Shown in pieces: positions 1 through 5,464 of a DNA stretch of 5,694 bases; within the stretch, counting starts at the first letter, position 1; the number at the start of each line of letters is the position of its first letter. Both the position numbers and the translations under genes were made by a program. Source of the DNA: Acidimicrobiia bacterium (GTDB taxonomy: Bacteria; Actinomycetota; Acidimicrobiia; Spongiisociales; UBA5794); NCBI GenBank assembly GCA_030598905.1, contig JAUVPA010000121.1, forward strand, positions 1 to 5,694, written 5' to 3'. Below the pieces are notes generated by a model. The model ran no database searches and was not told the origin of the DNA. It saw only the letters and a program-made list of their open reading frames with translations.

Positions 1-883
1 GAAAGAGCACACCGTGATGAGACAGAATGACCTCACCCGGCATCAGCACTCCGCTCCCTCCCCCTATCAACCCAGCCGCGCTGAGAGTGTGGTGTGGCGC
101 TCGAAAGGGTGGCACACGGGAATCGACGCGAAGCCGACCGGCAGCTGCCCACACCAATGAGACATCACGCGCTTGATCGTCGTCGAGTGGCGGGAGAACG
201 CCGGGCATCGATCGCGCCAGCATCGTTTTTCCGGATCCCGGTGGGCCCTTCAGCAGCAGGTGATGGCCACCCGCTGCGGCTACTTCGAGAGCTCTCTTCG
301 CATCGACTTGACCGCGTACCTCGGCGATATCGGGTACAACCTCGAGGTTGATTGAGGGCGGGGGTATGGGATCAGAGGCTGCCGTGCCGGCGGCAACACC
401 GACCGCCTGCGGCAGTGAGTGCACGACCTTGACGGCCACGTCCGAGCGGCCGACCGTCTCCCTGGCGGCACCTGCGGGCACCAGACATTCGTTACCTTGC
501 TCTCTGGCGACGAGCGCAGCCGCAAGTCCGCCGCGGACGTCGCGTATCGTGCCGTCGAGCCCGAGCTCACCCAGCGCCGTGACCGGTGGCGCCTTCAGTC
601 GTCCGTTGGCGGCGAGCACGCAGAGCGCGATGGGAAGGTCATAGGCGGTGCCACCCTTGGGGACGTCGGCCGGCGACAGGTTCACAGTCACCCGCCCTCC
701 GGGGAAGTCGAGACCCGATGACACAATGGCAGCACGAACTCGTTCCTTGGCCTCGCGCACCGCGGCGTCGGGAAGCCCAACGATGTGGAAGGCGCTTCTG
801 CCGGCGGTGACATGTGCCTCGACGTGCACGGGTGTCGGCCGGATGCCGACGAGAACACATGATGTGATGGTTGAAGCGGTCAT
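1..883 (-). CDS. comM: ComM/YifB-family Mg-chelatase-like AAA+ ATPase (partial, 3' end beyond left edge)
   Basis: This encodes the first 294 residues of a YifB/ComM protein. The family is a hexameric AAA+ helicase that promotes branch migration when incoming single-stranded DNA is integrated during natural transformation; it acts in the cytoplasm. Translating the minus strand from the ATG at 881-883 to base 2 gives one open frame. The N-terminal ChlI-like (Lon-protease-fold) domain covers about residues 10-165, with the hallmarks FHIVGLPDAAVREAKERVRAA (residues 32-52 in part), VNLSPADVPKGG and YDLPIAL. The Mg-chelatase AAA+ domain begins near residue 185. Walker A is GPPGSGKT at residues 213-220, followed by PFRAPHHT (259-266) and GGGSGVLMPGE (274-284). 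Walker B should lie just outside the window. The start is supported by the family-typical N-terminus. No good Shine-Dalgarno is visible upstream. It follows the DUF3179 gene by 36 bp on the same strand. In actinobacteria comM usually follows yraN and precedes dprA. Identification is firm; the role in transformation is family knowledge. Confidence 0.96.
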   Translation of the reverse strand, partial: MTASTITSCVLVGIRPTPVHVEAHVTAGRSAFHIVGLPDAAVREAKERVRAAIVSSGLDFPGGRVTVNLSPADVPKGGTAYDLPIALCVLAANGRLKAPPVTALGELGLDGTIRDVRGGLAAALVAREQGNECLVPAGAARETVGRSDVAVKVVHSLPQAVGVAAGTAASDPIPPPSINLEVVPDIAEVRGQVDAKRALEVAAAGGHHLLLKGPPGSGKTMLARSMPGVLPPLDDDQARDVSLVWAAAGRLRVDSRVPPFRAPHHTLSAAGLIGGGSGVLMPGEVILSHHGVLF

Positions 884-889
884 CCGTCG

Positions 890-895
890 ACCGTA
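890..895 (-). promoter_or_regulatory. Possible -10 hexamer of a leaderless comM promoter
   Basis: Read on the minus strand, TACGGT lies exactly six bases upstream of the comM ATG. It fits the TANNNT pattern, which would place +1 at or next to the A of the start codon. comM has no recognisable Shine-Dalgarno, and leaderless transcripts are common in actinobacteria. There is no convincing -35 box 16-18 bp upstream, and a TANNNT match is easy to find by chance, so this is a weak call. Read-through from the DUF3179 gene 36 bp upstream is the alternative. Confidence 0.25.
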
Positions 896-919
896 TGCGA
901 CGCCTGTGACAGGAAAGGG

Positions 920-2380
920 TCAGCCGACCGGCCAGGTGTTTGTTTCGGGGAAGTTGGCGAACCAGGCGAACCAGAAGGAATGGCCACTCTGCAGGCGAGG
1001 CAACGACACGCCCCCCACAATCAACGCCTCGTCGCCGGCTTCGGCACCAGCCAGATCCACAGTCGCCAAGTCGAGGTCCAAGGCGTCGTACACCCGCGCC
1101 CCGCCTGCGGTCTCGACGGCCACCACCGTTCGCCCGTCGACCTCGAGGATCTGGGGCCCGGCCGCAGCCAGTTCCTCGATACCGATCGCCAGCTGCGCCC
1201 CGCCCACATCCACGGTCGCTACTAGTTCTTTGGCATCAAAGACGCCGGGTATCTCGCCGGTGGGGAACCAGAGCCGCTCGGATGCGTAGTAGTCGGCATA
1301 GGCATCACCCGGCTCGTAGGAGTATCCCGCATCGACGATCCCGTCGGGGAGATCGCGACCGCGTCCCGGCACGGCAACAACATCCGAATCGGGGTGCTCT
1401 GCGATCCACTCGCCGTATGTCGTCACCGTGATCGGAAACCGATCGAGGACCGTCCCCTGCAACGGCCCGGCAATAGCCTCCCCTGTCAACTGATTCCACA
1501 ACGACTCGGTTTGAATGTCGACCATGACCTTGTTGGAGTTGCGCAAAAAACCCGACGTCTGGAAATCGAGAACCTGACCTCCGACGATCCTCGAGTACAA
1601 CACCCCGGTCCGGCACAAAGTGCAGTTGGCCAAGGCAACCGGCTCACCGCCCAAGGTGTCGTTGGCCAACTCGTGATGATCGAGAATACGATGCGGATAA
1701 GACCGAACCTGTCCACCGAGCGACACCCCAAAGGTCAGCTCATCCGACGTCATGTAATCGGCTGCTTCGATCGAGATCGTCGCCGCGTCGTTGAGTTCCG
1801 GGATCCCACCCCGCCGCACACCACCCCACTGCATCTGAGAAGCAAGCACCGGATCGTCGATCTGAGCGATCAGAGGCGTGAACGCCGCATCAACCAACCC
1901 AAACAACCGGGACTTCCACTCGACGTAGCCGTCTACAGGCACCGGCTCCTCGTCGTACATCCAACCCCCGAACGTGGCGAACGCAGCCACGCCGTCGGCC
2001 GGAACCGGCACCCCGGTCAGCTCCTCAAGAGACTGCCCCAACACCACAAGCGAATCTCCCCGACCGAAGAACTGCAACATATCGACCAAGAACGGAACCC
2101 ACACTGTGTCCCCCGTTGCCGCCATCGATCCCGCCACGATCGCCACTCGTTCGTCCGAGGGATCGACGAGCAGGAAGTTGGCTTCCCGCAAGATCTCCGC
2201 TGCCGACAGCGCCGAGGCCGTCGGGCTACTCGACGTCGGGGATGTTTGGGTCGTCGAGGTCGCGGGCATCGTCGTGCCGGCTGCAGCCGGGGCCGATTCA
2301 TCGTTGCCGCCGTCGATGACCATGATCGCGGCGACAGAAGCCGCAACAACAACCACGATCACCAGGACAGCACGCTTCAT
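920..2380 (-). CDS. DUF3179 domain protein with N-terminal membrane anchor
   Basis: This 486-residue protein of unknown biochemical function carries the DUF3179 domain, and it is probably tethered outside the cytoplasm. Residues 1-4 (MKRA) are followed by a hydrophobic segment at about 5-22 and then a Thr/Ser/Pro/Ala-rich linker to about residue 60. This looks like a signal anchor; there is no lipobox Cys. Residues 72-106 resemble a single HEAT-like helical repeat ending in WVPFLVDML. The DUF3179 core starts near GGVRRGGIPEL (186-196). It includes a conserved-looking DHHELANDTLGG (234-245), the Cys pair CTLC (C253, C256) aligned with the usual CPLC motif, TESLWNQLTGEAIAGPL (291-307) and a C-terminal HSFWFAWFANFPET (467-480). 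The ATG at 2378-2380 is chosen because it opens directly into the signal segment. The frame extends to a TTG at 2449, but that adds a polar, unconvincing stretch. No strong Shine-Dalgarno is present at either site. The position between yraN and comM is unusual. Family assignment is solid; function is unknown. Confidence 0.9.
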   Translation of the reverse strand: MKRAVLVIVVVVAASVAAIMVIDGGNDESAPAAAGTTMPATSTTQTSPTSSSPTASALSAAEILREANFLLVDPSDERVAIVAGSMAATGDTVWVPFLVDMLQFFGRGDSLVVLGQSLEELTGVPVPADGVAAFATFGGWMYDEEPVPVDGYVEWKSRLFGLVDAAFTPLIAQIDDPVLASQMQWGGVRRGGIPELNDAATISIEAADYMTSDELTFGVSLGGQVRSYPHRILDHHELANDTLGGEPVALANCTLCRTGVLYSRIVGGQVLDFQTSGFLRNSNKVMVDIQTESLWNQLTGEAIAGPLQGTVLDRFPITVTTYGEWIAEHPDSDVVAVPGRGRDLPDGIVDAGYSYEPGDAYADYYASERLWFPTGEIPGVFDAKELVATVDVGGAQLAIGIEELAAAGPQILEVDGRTVVAVETAGGARVYDALDLDLATVDLAGAEAGDEALIVGGVSLPRLQSGHSFWFAWFANFPETNTWPVG

Positions 2381-2507
2381 CTCGGAACAGGCAACCGCGT
2401 TCTCGCCTTTCCCGTTCCCGAGAACCTGCCAACGCCCGGTGAACGTCAACGAATGTCGGGGCGGCCGAGTTACCTTGTCACGACACGCACAAGGCCTCTA
2501 CCCAATC
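2381..2507. other. Divergent intergenic region between the DUF3179 gene and the microprotein gene
   Basis: These 127 bases separate two divergently oriented genes, so both promoters should lie here. A TTGACG (minus strand, 2444-2449) and a TTGTCA (plus strand, 2475-2480) resemble -35 boxes. Neither has a convincing TANNNT-type -10 at the right distance. I see no operator-like inverted repeat or terminator hairpin. Confidence 0.4.
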
Positions 2508-2618
2508 ATGGGATTCAATCCGTTCCGAAAAAGGCGCACGACGATTGGCGACATCGGGCTCGTGGCGGGTTTTCTCGCTCTCGCGGTGGTACTGCTGTTA
2601 TGGGGCTTCTTCGGGTGA
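2508..2618 (+). CDS. 36-residue single-pass membrane microprotein
   Basis: I do not recognise a named family. The predicted protein has a basic N-terminus (MGFNPFRKRRTTIGD) followed by a strongly hydrophobic segment at about residues 16-35, ending in LLLWGFFG. This is the layout of a small membrane protein with its N-terminus in the cytoplasm by the positive-inside rule. The ATG at 2508-2510 is the natural start, and a TTG at 2475 in the same frame is less likely. The nearest Shine-Dalgarno-like AAGG (2491-2494) is 13 bases away, too far to be convincing, so the message may be leaderless or weakly translated. The best support for reality is the TGA stop overlapping a GTG start of the next gene in the GTGA arrangement typical of translationally coupled pairs. 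The two form a short plus-strand unit pointing against the surrounding minus-strand genes. The gene is short and unsupported by homology I can cite, so confidence is moderate. Confidence 0.6.
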   Translation: MGFNPFRKRRTTIGDIGLVAGFLALAVVLLLWGFFG

Positions 2619-2815
2619 GCGGCGCCTTCGGCGAAGAGGTCGTCCATCCCATCCAGCCGTATCAGGCGCGTAAGTCGTACCAATGCCCGGGTTGTGAGTC
2701 GACGATCGACCCCGGTACGGGTCACTACGAGGTCGTACCGGAGCACGCACCGGATCTGCGCCGCCATTGGCATCGGGGATGCTGGTTCAAGGATCAGCGC
2801 CACCGCACGCAGTGA
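2615..2815 (+). CDS. Small Cys/His zinc-ribbon-like protein
   Basis: This 66-residue protein contains CPGC (C24, C27), H37, and HWHRGCW with H51, H53 and C56. The C-x2-C ... H-x-H-x2-C spacing strongly suggests one bound zinc ion. It resembles a widespread actinobacterial family of small proteins with KxYxCPGC-xxxI-PG and RRHWHxxCW motifs. In Streptomyces these are often labelled ATP/GTP-binding protein, although no Walker motif is present here, so I would not use that label. The function is unknown; it is presumably cytoplasmic. I chose the GTG at 2615-2617 because it overlaps the upstream TGA by the classic GTGA, with GGGG at 2602-2605 as a possible weak ribosome binding site. An ATG at 2600-2602 in the same frame would add five residues. 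The stop is 3 bp from the end of convergent yraN, so no room exists for a separate terminator. The gene is very probably real. Confidence 0.8.
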   Translation: MSGAFGEEVVHPIQPYQARKSYQCPGCESTIDPGTGHYEVVPEHAPDLRRHWHRGCWFKDQRHRTQ

Positions 2816-2818
2816 CGG

Positions 2819-3163
2819 CTACGACACATCTTGCAGCCATCGGACGTCGGCACCGTTTTGATCGACGACGACCGCGACGAGGTCGACGCGATAGACCGGC
2901 GGCGATAGCCTGGCCGCCGTCCGCCGAACCGTTTCGAGCTTGAGGTCATCGAGATTCTCTCGAGGATCGAGACCCGTCCGTCGATCGGTGGTCTTGACCT
3001 CGACGACGAAGCGTTGCCCTTCCTCTTCGGCAACGAGATCGACCTCTCCCCTGCCCCGCCGAACATTACGGGCGACGATCCGAACCCCGCGTCGCTGCAA
3101 GAACTCCGCAGCGATGTGCTCGCCCGCCGATCCGAGCGCGGCTTGCCGGATTCTCTGTGACAT
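2819..3163 (-). CDS. yraN: YraN family (UPF0102) predicted endonuclease-fold protein
   Basis: This 114-residue protein has the usual length of UPF0102. The family shares the PD-(D/E)XK restriction-endonuclease/Holliday-junction-resolvase fold but has no firmly established activity. The conserved features are in order: GSAGEHIAAEFL (11-22), ARNVRRGRGEVDLV (31-44) and FVVEVKTT (52-59). The presumed metal-binding residues are E40, D42, E55 and K57, so the catalytic core looks intact. The ATG at 3161-3163 gives the family-typical N-terminus. The upstream Shine-Dalgarno is poor, and only 44 bp separate it from the DUF2469 stop, so it is probably co-transcribed with that gene. Its 3' end converges with the zinc-ribbon gene across 3 bp. 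In most actinobacteria comM follows directly; here it is about 1.9 kb away. Family identity is secure; any nuclease activity is inferred. Confidence 0.95.
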   Translation of the reverse strand: MSQRIRQAALGSAGEHIAAEFLQRRGVRIVARNVRRGRGEVDLVAEEEGQRFVVEVKTTDRRTGLDPRENLDDLKLETVRRTAARLSPPVYRVDLVAVVVDQNGADVRWLQDVS

Positions 3164-3207
3164 CCGAGACAGGATGCCTCGATGCGATGACAGATCTCGG
3201 GGTTGGG

Positions 3208-3516
3208 TCAGAGCGTGTCGACGTCGGCCGAAACGGCGTCGATCTCTTCGATGTTGACATCACGGAAGGTCATGACCTTGACCCGCTTGACGAAGCGTGC
3301 CGGACGATACATGTCCCACACCCAGGCATCCTCTAGGGCGAGCTCGAAGAAGATGGAGCCGTCATCGCGCACGGTGTTCAACTCGACCTGATTGGCCAGG
3401 TAGAAACGACGCTCGGTCTCCACAACGTATCGGAACATCGGCAGTACGTCGCGGTACTCGCGGTAGATCTGGAGTTCGACGTCGGTTTCGAACCGTTCCA
3501 GGTCCTCTTCACCCAT
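3208..3516 (-). CDS. DUF2469 family protein (Rv2901c-like)
   Basis: This 102-residue protein belongs to DUF2469, a compact and highly conserved, mostly actinobacterial family of unknown function that is nearly always found beside lepB/rnhB and yraN. Signature blocks are LERFETDVELQIYREYRDV (6-24), YVVETERRFYLANQVE (30-45), the invariant-looking AWVWDMYRPARFVK (64-77) and VMTFRDVNIEE (80-90). It matches mycobacterial Rv2901c across its length. It lacks a signal peptide and membrane segments, and its N-terminus is acidic. The ATG at 3514-3516 is preceded on the coding strand by GGGAG nine bases away, a usable Shine-Dalgarno. A 128-bp non-coding gap separates it from lepB upstream, so it may have its own promoter (see the -10-like hexamer at 3567-3572). 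yraN follows after 44 bp. Identification is firm; function is not known. Confidence 0.95.
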   Translation of the reverse strand: MGEEDLERFETDVELQIYREYRDVLPMFRYVVETERRFYLANQVELNTVRDDGSIFFELALEDAWVWDMYRPARFVKRVKVMTFRDVNIEEIDAVSADVDTL

Positions 3517-3557
3517 GCGATTGCTCTCCCGCTGCGCGATACAGCGATGCGGAGGCA

Positions 3558-3597
3558 GGCCTTCGGATAGTACCGACGGCCTTCGGATGGTACCGAC
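3558..3597. repeat. Two-copy tandem 20-bp direct repeat upstream of the DUF2469 gene
   Basis: Positions 3558-3577 and 3578-3597 are adjacent 20-bp units, GGCCTTCGGATAGTACCGAC and the same with G at position 12 (3589 instead of A at 3569). The second unit overlaps an inverted repeat, GTACCG-A-CGGTAC, at 3590-3602. The repeat sits in the lepB-DUF2469 gap, about 40 bp upstream of the DUF2469 ATG. The 20-bp period is close to two DNA turns, which would suit paired protein-binding sites. A chance replication-slippage duplication is the simpler alternative. The repeat itself is certain; its role is not. Confidence 0.9.
3567..3572 (-). promoter_or_regulatory. Possible -10 hexamer for DUF2469-yraN
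   Basis: On the minus strand, TACTAT in the gene-proximal repeat unit matches the TANNNT -10 pattern. It would start a transcript with a leader of roughly 45 bases that includes the GGGAG ribosome binding site. The distal repeat unit has TACCAT at the same place (3587-3592). No clear -35 is found at 16-18 bp, so this is suggestive only. Confidence 0.3.
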
Positions 3598-3644
3598 GGT
3601 ACGTGACTAGGCGATGATGCCGAGGATCCCGGCGGGGCGTGTGT

Positions 3645-4352
3645 TCACAGGCCGCCCCAGCGCGATGGCGGCCACATGATGACGAAGGCCCTGCCGACGA
3701 TGTCCTCGGTGGGTATCGGTCCGAAGAAACGGCTGTCTTGGCTCTGGAGGCGATTGTCGCCCATCACGAACACATGGTTCGGTCCAACCGTCTCCGGTCC
3801 GTAGTCGGGCATCAACGAACCGGGCTTGAGATAGGGCTCAGAGAGTGCGCTGTTGTTGATGTAAACCGTCGAGTCGCTGATCTCGATCGTATCGCCGGGA
3901 AGGGCGACCACGCGCTTGATGAACTCTGAGCGAGGTGCGGACAACCCGATCGCCTCCGCCACGTTGCGTAACACCGCAGTTACGAAGTTCTCTTCCTCCA
4001 GCACCGGCCCGCGTGGATCGTCGAACACGATGATGTGCCCGCGAGACACATCGCTGAATTGGTAGGCGAGCTTGTTGACCAGGACACGATCGTTGATCTG
4101 GAGCGTATCTTCCATCGACGACGACGGGATCCAAAAGGCCTGGACGAGGAACGTCTTGATGATGACGGCGACGACCAGCGCAACGAGTATGAGGAGAGGT
4201 AGTTCCAGCCAGAAGGGCAGCGGATCGCGCTTGCGCTTCTTCCTCTTCTTGGTGCCGTCGGCGCCCGCGCCGGCTTCCTCCTCGTAGGGATCGGCCGGAA
4301 GCGAGCGCACCTCGTCGGGAGACTGGTCGCTCACGACCGGAACGTTAACCAC
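3645..4352 (-). CDS. lepB: Type I signal peptidase (SPase I, S26 family)
   Basis: This 235-residue membrane protease removes signal peptides from exported proteins at the outer face of the cytoplasmic membrane using a Ser/Lys dyad. The N-terminal 45 residues are hydrophilic and include a polybasic run KKRKKRKRD (35-43). One membrane segment spans about residues 47-70. The family boxes follow in order: PSSSMEDTL (76-84) with catalytic Ser79 before Met80, DRVLVNKLAY (88-97), GHIIVFDDP (105-113), FIKRVVALPGD (144-154) with catalytic Lys146, and GDNRLQSQDSRFFGPI (198-213). All catalytic elements are intact. The GTG at 4350-4352 is preferred: it has GGAG four bases upstream on the coding strand and overlaps the end of the glycosylase gene, whose TAA is at 4345-4347, suggesting coupling. 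A GTG at 4332-4334 is possible but has no ribosome binding site. The frame stays open to 4604, but that extension is a shadow of the glycosylase gene. Identity is certain; the start is less so. Confidence 0.97.
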   Translation of the reverse strand: MVNVPVVSDQSPDEVRSLPADPYEEEAGAGADGTKKRKKRKRDPLPFWLELPLLILVALVVAVIIKTFLVQAFWIPSSSMEDTLQINDRVLVNKLAYQFSDVSRGHIIVFDDPRGPVLEEENFVTAVLRNVAEAIGLSAPRSEFIKRVVALPGDTIEISDSTVYINNSALSEPYLKPGSLMPDYGPETVGPNHVFVMGDNRLQSQDSRFFGPIPTEDIVGRAFVIMWPPSRWGGL

Positions 4353-5046
4353 GTTGCTCCGTTGTCCCGAGCGCCACGGGGGCTGCGTCTCTCGAGGAGA
4401 GGTATTCGTGCCACAGCATCCTCGCCGCCACCGAACGCCATGGCCTCCAAGCCTCGGCCATCGCGTCGACCGAGGCGGCGTCGGGAACAGTCTCGAGACT
4501 GAACACTTCGGCGATCGACACCTGGAGGGCTCGGTCTCCGCTCGGCCAGGCGTCTGGCATGCGGAGGCAGAACAGCAGATAACACTCGGCGGTCCAGGGG
4601 CCAACGCCGCGGATCGCCGTCAAGAGCCTCCCGGCATCGGCGGCTCCAAGTCCATCGATGTGCTCGAGGTCCACCGAACCGTCGCGGATGGCCGCGGCCA
4701 GATCTCGGCAGTACTCGGCTTTCTGCCTCGAGAACCCGATGGTGCGCAATGCAGCCTCGTCGAGCGTGAGGAAGGACGTCGGTTCAACACGGCCGATGGT
4801 CGCTTCAAGACGTTTCACCGCGGCCCGGGCGGAAGCCAGCGAGACCTGCTGCTCGAGGATCAGGGTGACAATGCTGGCGAATCCCGGCGGCCGGTACCAA
4901 AGGGGAGGAGAACCGTTGCGTGCCGCCAGAGTCGCCAAGGCCGGTTCACGACCGCACAACCACACGACGGCGCTGTCGAGAGTCGCTTCCTCTACCGGGC
5001 GTGGTGGGCTGCTCGGACTCAACAGATCGACGCGCCGCGACGGCAC
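4345..5046 (-). CDS. DNA-3-methyladenine glycosylase II, AlkA-like (HhH-GPD)
   Basis: This 233-residue base-excision-repair enzyme of the HhH-GPD superfamily should release alkylated purines from DNA. Residues 60-69 (VTLILEQQVS) match the AlkA ILGQQVS block. GFSRQKAEYCRDLA (104-117) precedes the helix-hairpin-helix at about 140-162, including IRGVGPWTAE (145-154). Catalytic Asp171 lies in WPSGDRALQ (167-175), equivalent to Asp238 of E. coli AlkA. WRPWRSVAARMLW (200-212) is the typical C-terminal helix. No Cys cluster for a 4Fe-4S centre is present, and the N-terminal TATA-fold/Ada regulatory domains of larger AlkA proteins are absent or reduced, as in many short actinobacterial homologues. 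The GTG at 5044-5046 begins three bases after the rplS stop. It has no independent Shine-Dalgarno, so translation probably depends on coupling to rplS. The end overlaps lepB. Location inside a ribosomal-protein/secretion operon is unusual. Family is certain; exact substrate is inferred. Confidence 0.94.
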   Translation of the reverse strand: MPSRRVDLLSPSSPPRPVEEATLDSAVVWLCGREPALATLAARNGSPPLWYRPPGFASIVTLILEQQVSLASARAAVKRLEATIGRVEPTSFLTLDEAALRTIGFSRQKAEYCRDLAAAIRDGSVDLEHIDGLGAADAGRLLTAIRGVGPWTAECYLLFCLRMPDAWPSGDRALQVSIAEVFSLETVPDAASVDAMAEAWRPWRSVAARMLWHEYLSSRDAAPVALGTTEQRG

Positions 5047-5049
5047 AGG

Positions 5050-5394
5050 TCAGTCGCGCTTTTCCTTGACACGCGTTGCCTTGCCGACTCGATCGCGCAG
5101 GTAATACAACTTGGCGCGGCGCACGTCGCCACGACGGGTTACTTCGATTGATTGAATTATCGGAGCGTGAACGGGGAAGATGCGCTCGACTCCCACGCCA
5201 AAGCTGATCTTGCGAACCGTGAATGAGGCGCGGGCACCGCCGCCGTTTCTCGCGATCACCACACCCTCGAAGGTCTGCACACGTTCGCGACCGCCCTCGA
5301 TGACGCGCACGTGGACGGCTACGGTGTCTCCCGGCGAGAAATCCGGGATGTCATCGCGCAGATACGCAGACTCGATCTGGTCGAGGGTGTTCAC
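5050..5394 (-). CDS. rplS: 50S ribosomal protein L19
   Basis: This 114-residue protein is bacterial L19, which sits at the 30S-50S interface of the ribosome. It has the family's normal length. Hallmarks are the N-terminal helix LDQIESAYLR (4-13), FSPGDTVAVHVRVIEG (19-34), the RVQTFEGVVIAR block (38-49), FTVRKISFGVGVERIFP (58-74), IQSIEVTRRGDVRRAKLYYLRD (80-101 region) and a basic C-terminal tail. The start is the GTG at 5392-5394, with a perfect GGAGG five bases upstream. It follows trmD by 70 bp, as in the conserved rpsP-rimM-trmD-rplS operon. The AlkA-like gene begins three bases after its TGA. Expression is expected to be high and growth-rate linked; the hairpin in the upstream spacer may contribute. 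Confidence 0.98.
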   Translation of the reverse strand: MNTLDQIESAYLRDDIPDFSPGDTVAVHVRVIEGGRERVQTFEGVVIARNGGGARASFTVRKISFGVGVERIFPVHAPIIQSIEVTRRGDVRRAKLYYLRDRVGKATRVKEKRD

Positions 5395-5399
5395 GTGAT

Positions 5400-5404
5400 C
5401 CTCC
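5400..5404 (-). promoter_or_regulatory. Strong Shine-Dalgarno of rplS
   Basis: GGAGG on the minus strand sits five bases before the GTG of rplS. It is the strongest ribosome binding site in the window. It fixes the L19 start and fits a highly expressed ribosomal gene. Confidence 0.85.
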
Positions 5405-5429
5405 AGAAGGGAAGTGCCGGGATTGTAGA

Positions 5430-5456
5430 GGTGAGCGAAGCCAATAGGCCCTCACC
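5430..5456 (-). promoter_or_regulatory. Hairpin in the trmD-rplS spacer
   Basis: On the transcribed minus strand the outer arms GGTGAG and CTCACC pair over 6 bp and enclose an inner GCC-TATT-GGC hairpin, separated by a one-base and a four-base (TTCG) internal loop. It begins just after the trmD stop and ends about 25 bases before the rplS ribosome binding site. No U-run follows, so it is not a canonical terminator. It could be an RNA-stability or processing element, or part of an L19 leader. L19 autoregulatory leaders are known in Firmicutes, but I cannot match this one to that consensus. Confidence 0.45.
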
Positions 5457-5464
5457 CGCAACCG

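Noticed and set aside
903..911. CCTGTGACAGG-like short inverted repeat before comM
   Set aside because: Four-base arms with a three-base centre are expected by chance and have no second copy.
648..1289. Plus-strand open frame of 213 codons
   Set aside because: It runs antisense across the comM N-terminus and the DUF3179 C-terminus, has no recognisable motif and is Ser/Thr/Pro/Ala-biased as expected of a GC-rich shadow frame.
2381..2449. Upstream TTG start for the DUF3179 protein, adding 23 residues
   Set aside because: The extension is polar and would bury the signal segment inside the protein. The ATG at 2378-2380 begins directly with a typical signal anchor.
2444..2480. Divergent -35-like TTGACG (minus) and TTGTCA (plus)
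   Set aside because: Neither is paired with a credible -10 at 16-18 bp, so I did not call them as promoters.
1394..2815. Long plus-strand open frame of 473 codons opposite the DUF3179 gene
   Set aside because: Most of it is the antisense shadow of the well-supported DUF3179 coding frame, with Arg/His/Pro-rich low-quality sequence. Only its last 67 codons, the zinc-ribbon protein, look real.
3619..3633. Possible terminator hairpin GCCG-A-GGATCC-CGGC after lepB
   Set aside because: The stem is only 4 bp around a palindromic BamHI-like centre and no U-run follows.
4353..4604. N-terminal extension of lepB to 319 residues
   Set aside because: The extra 84 codons lie within the glycosylase gene in another frame and do not resemble signal peptidases. 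The GTG at 4350-4352 gives a normal length.
4354..5151. Plus-strand open frame of 265 codons opposite the glycosylase and rplS
   Set aside because: It is antisense to two certain genes, has no domain or motif, and crosses the rplS-glycosylase junction.
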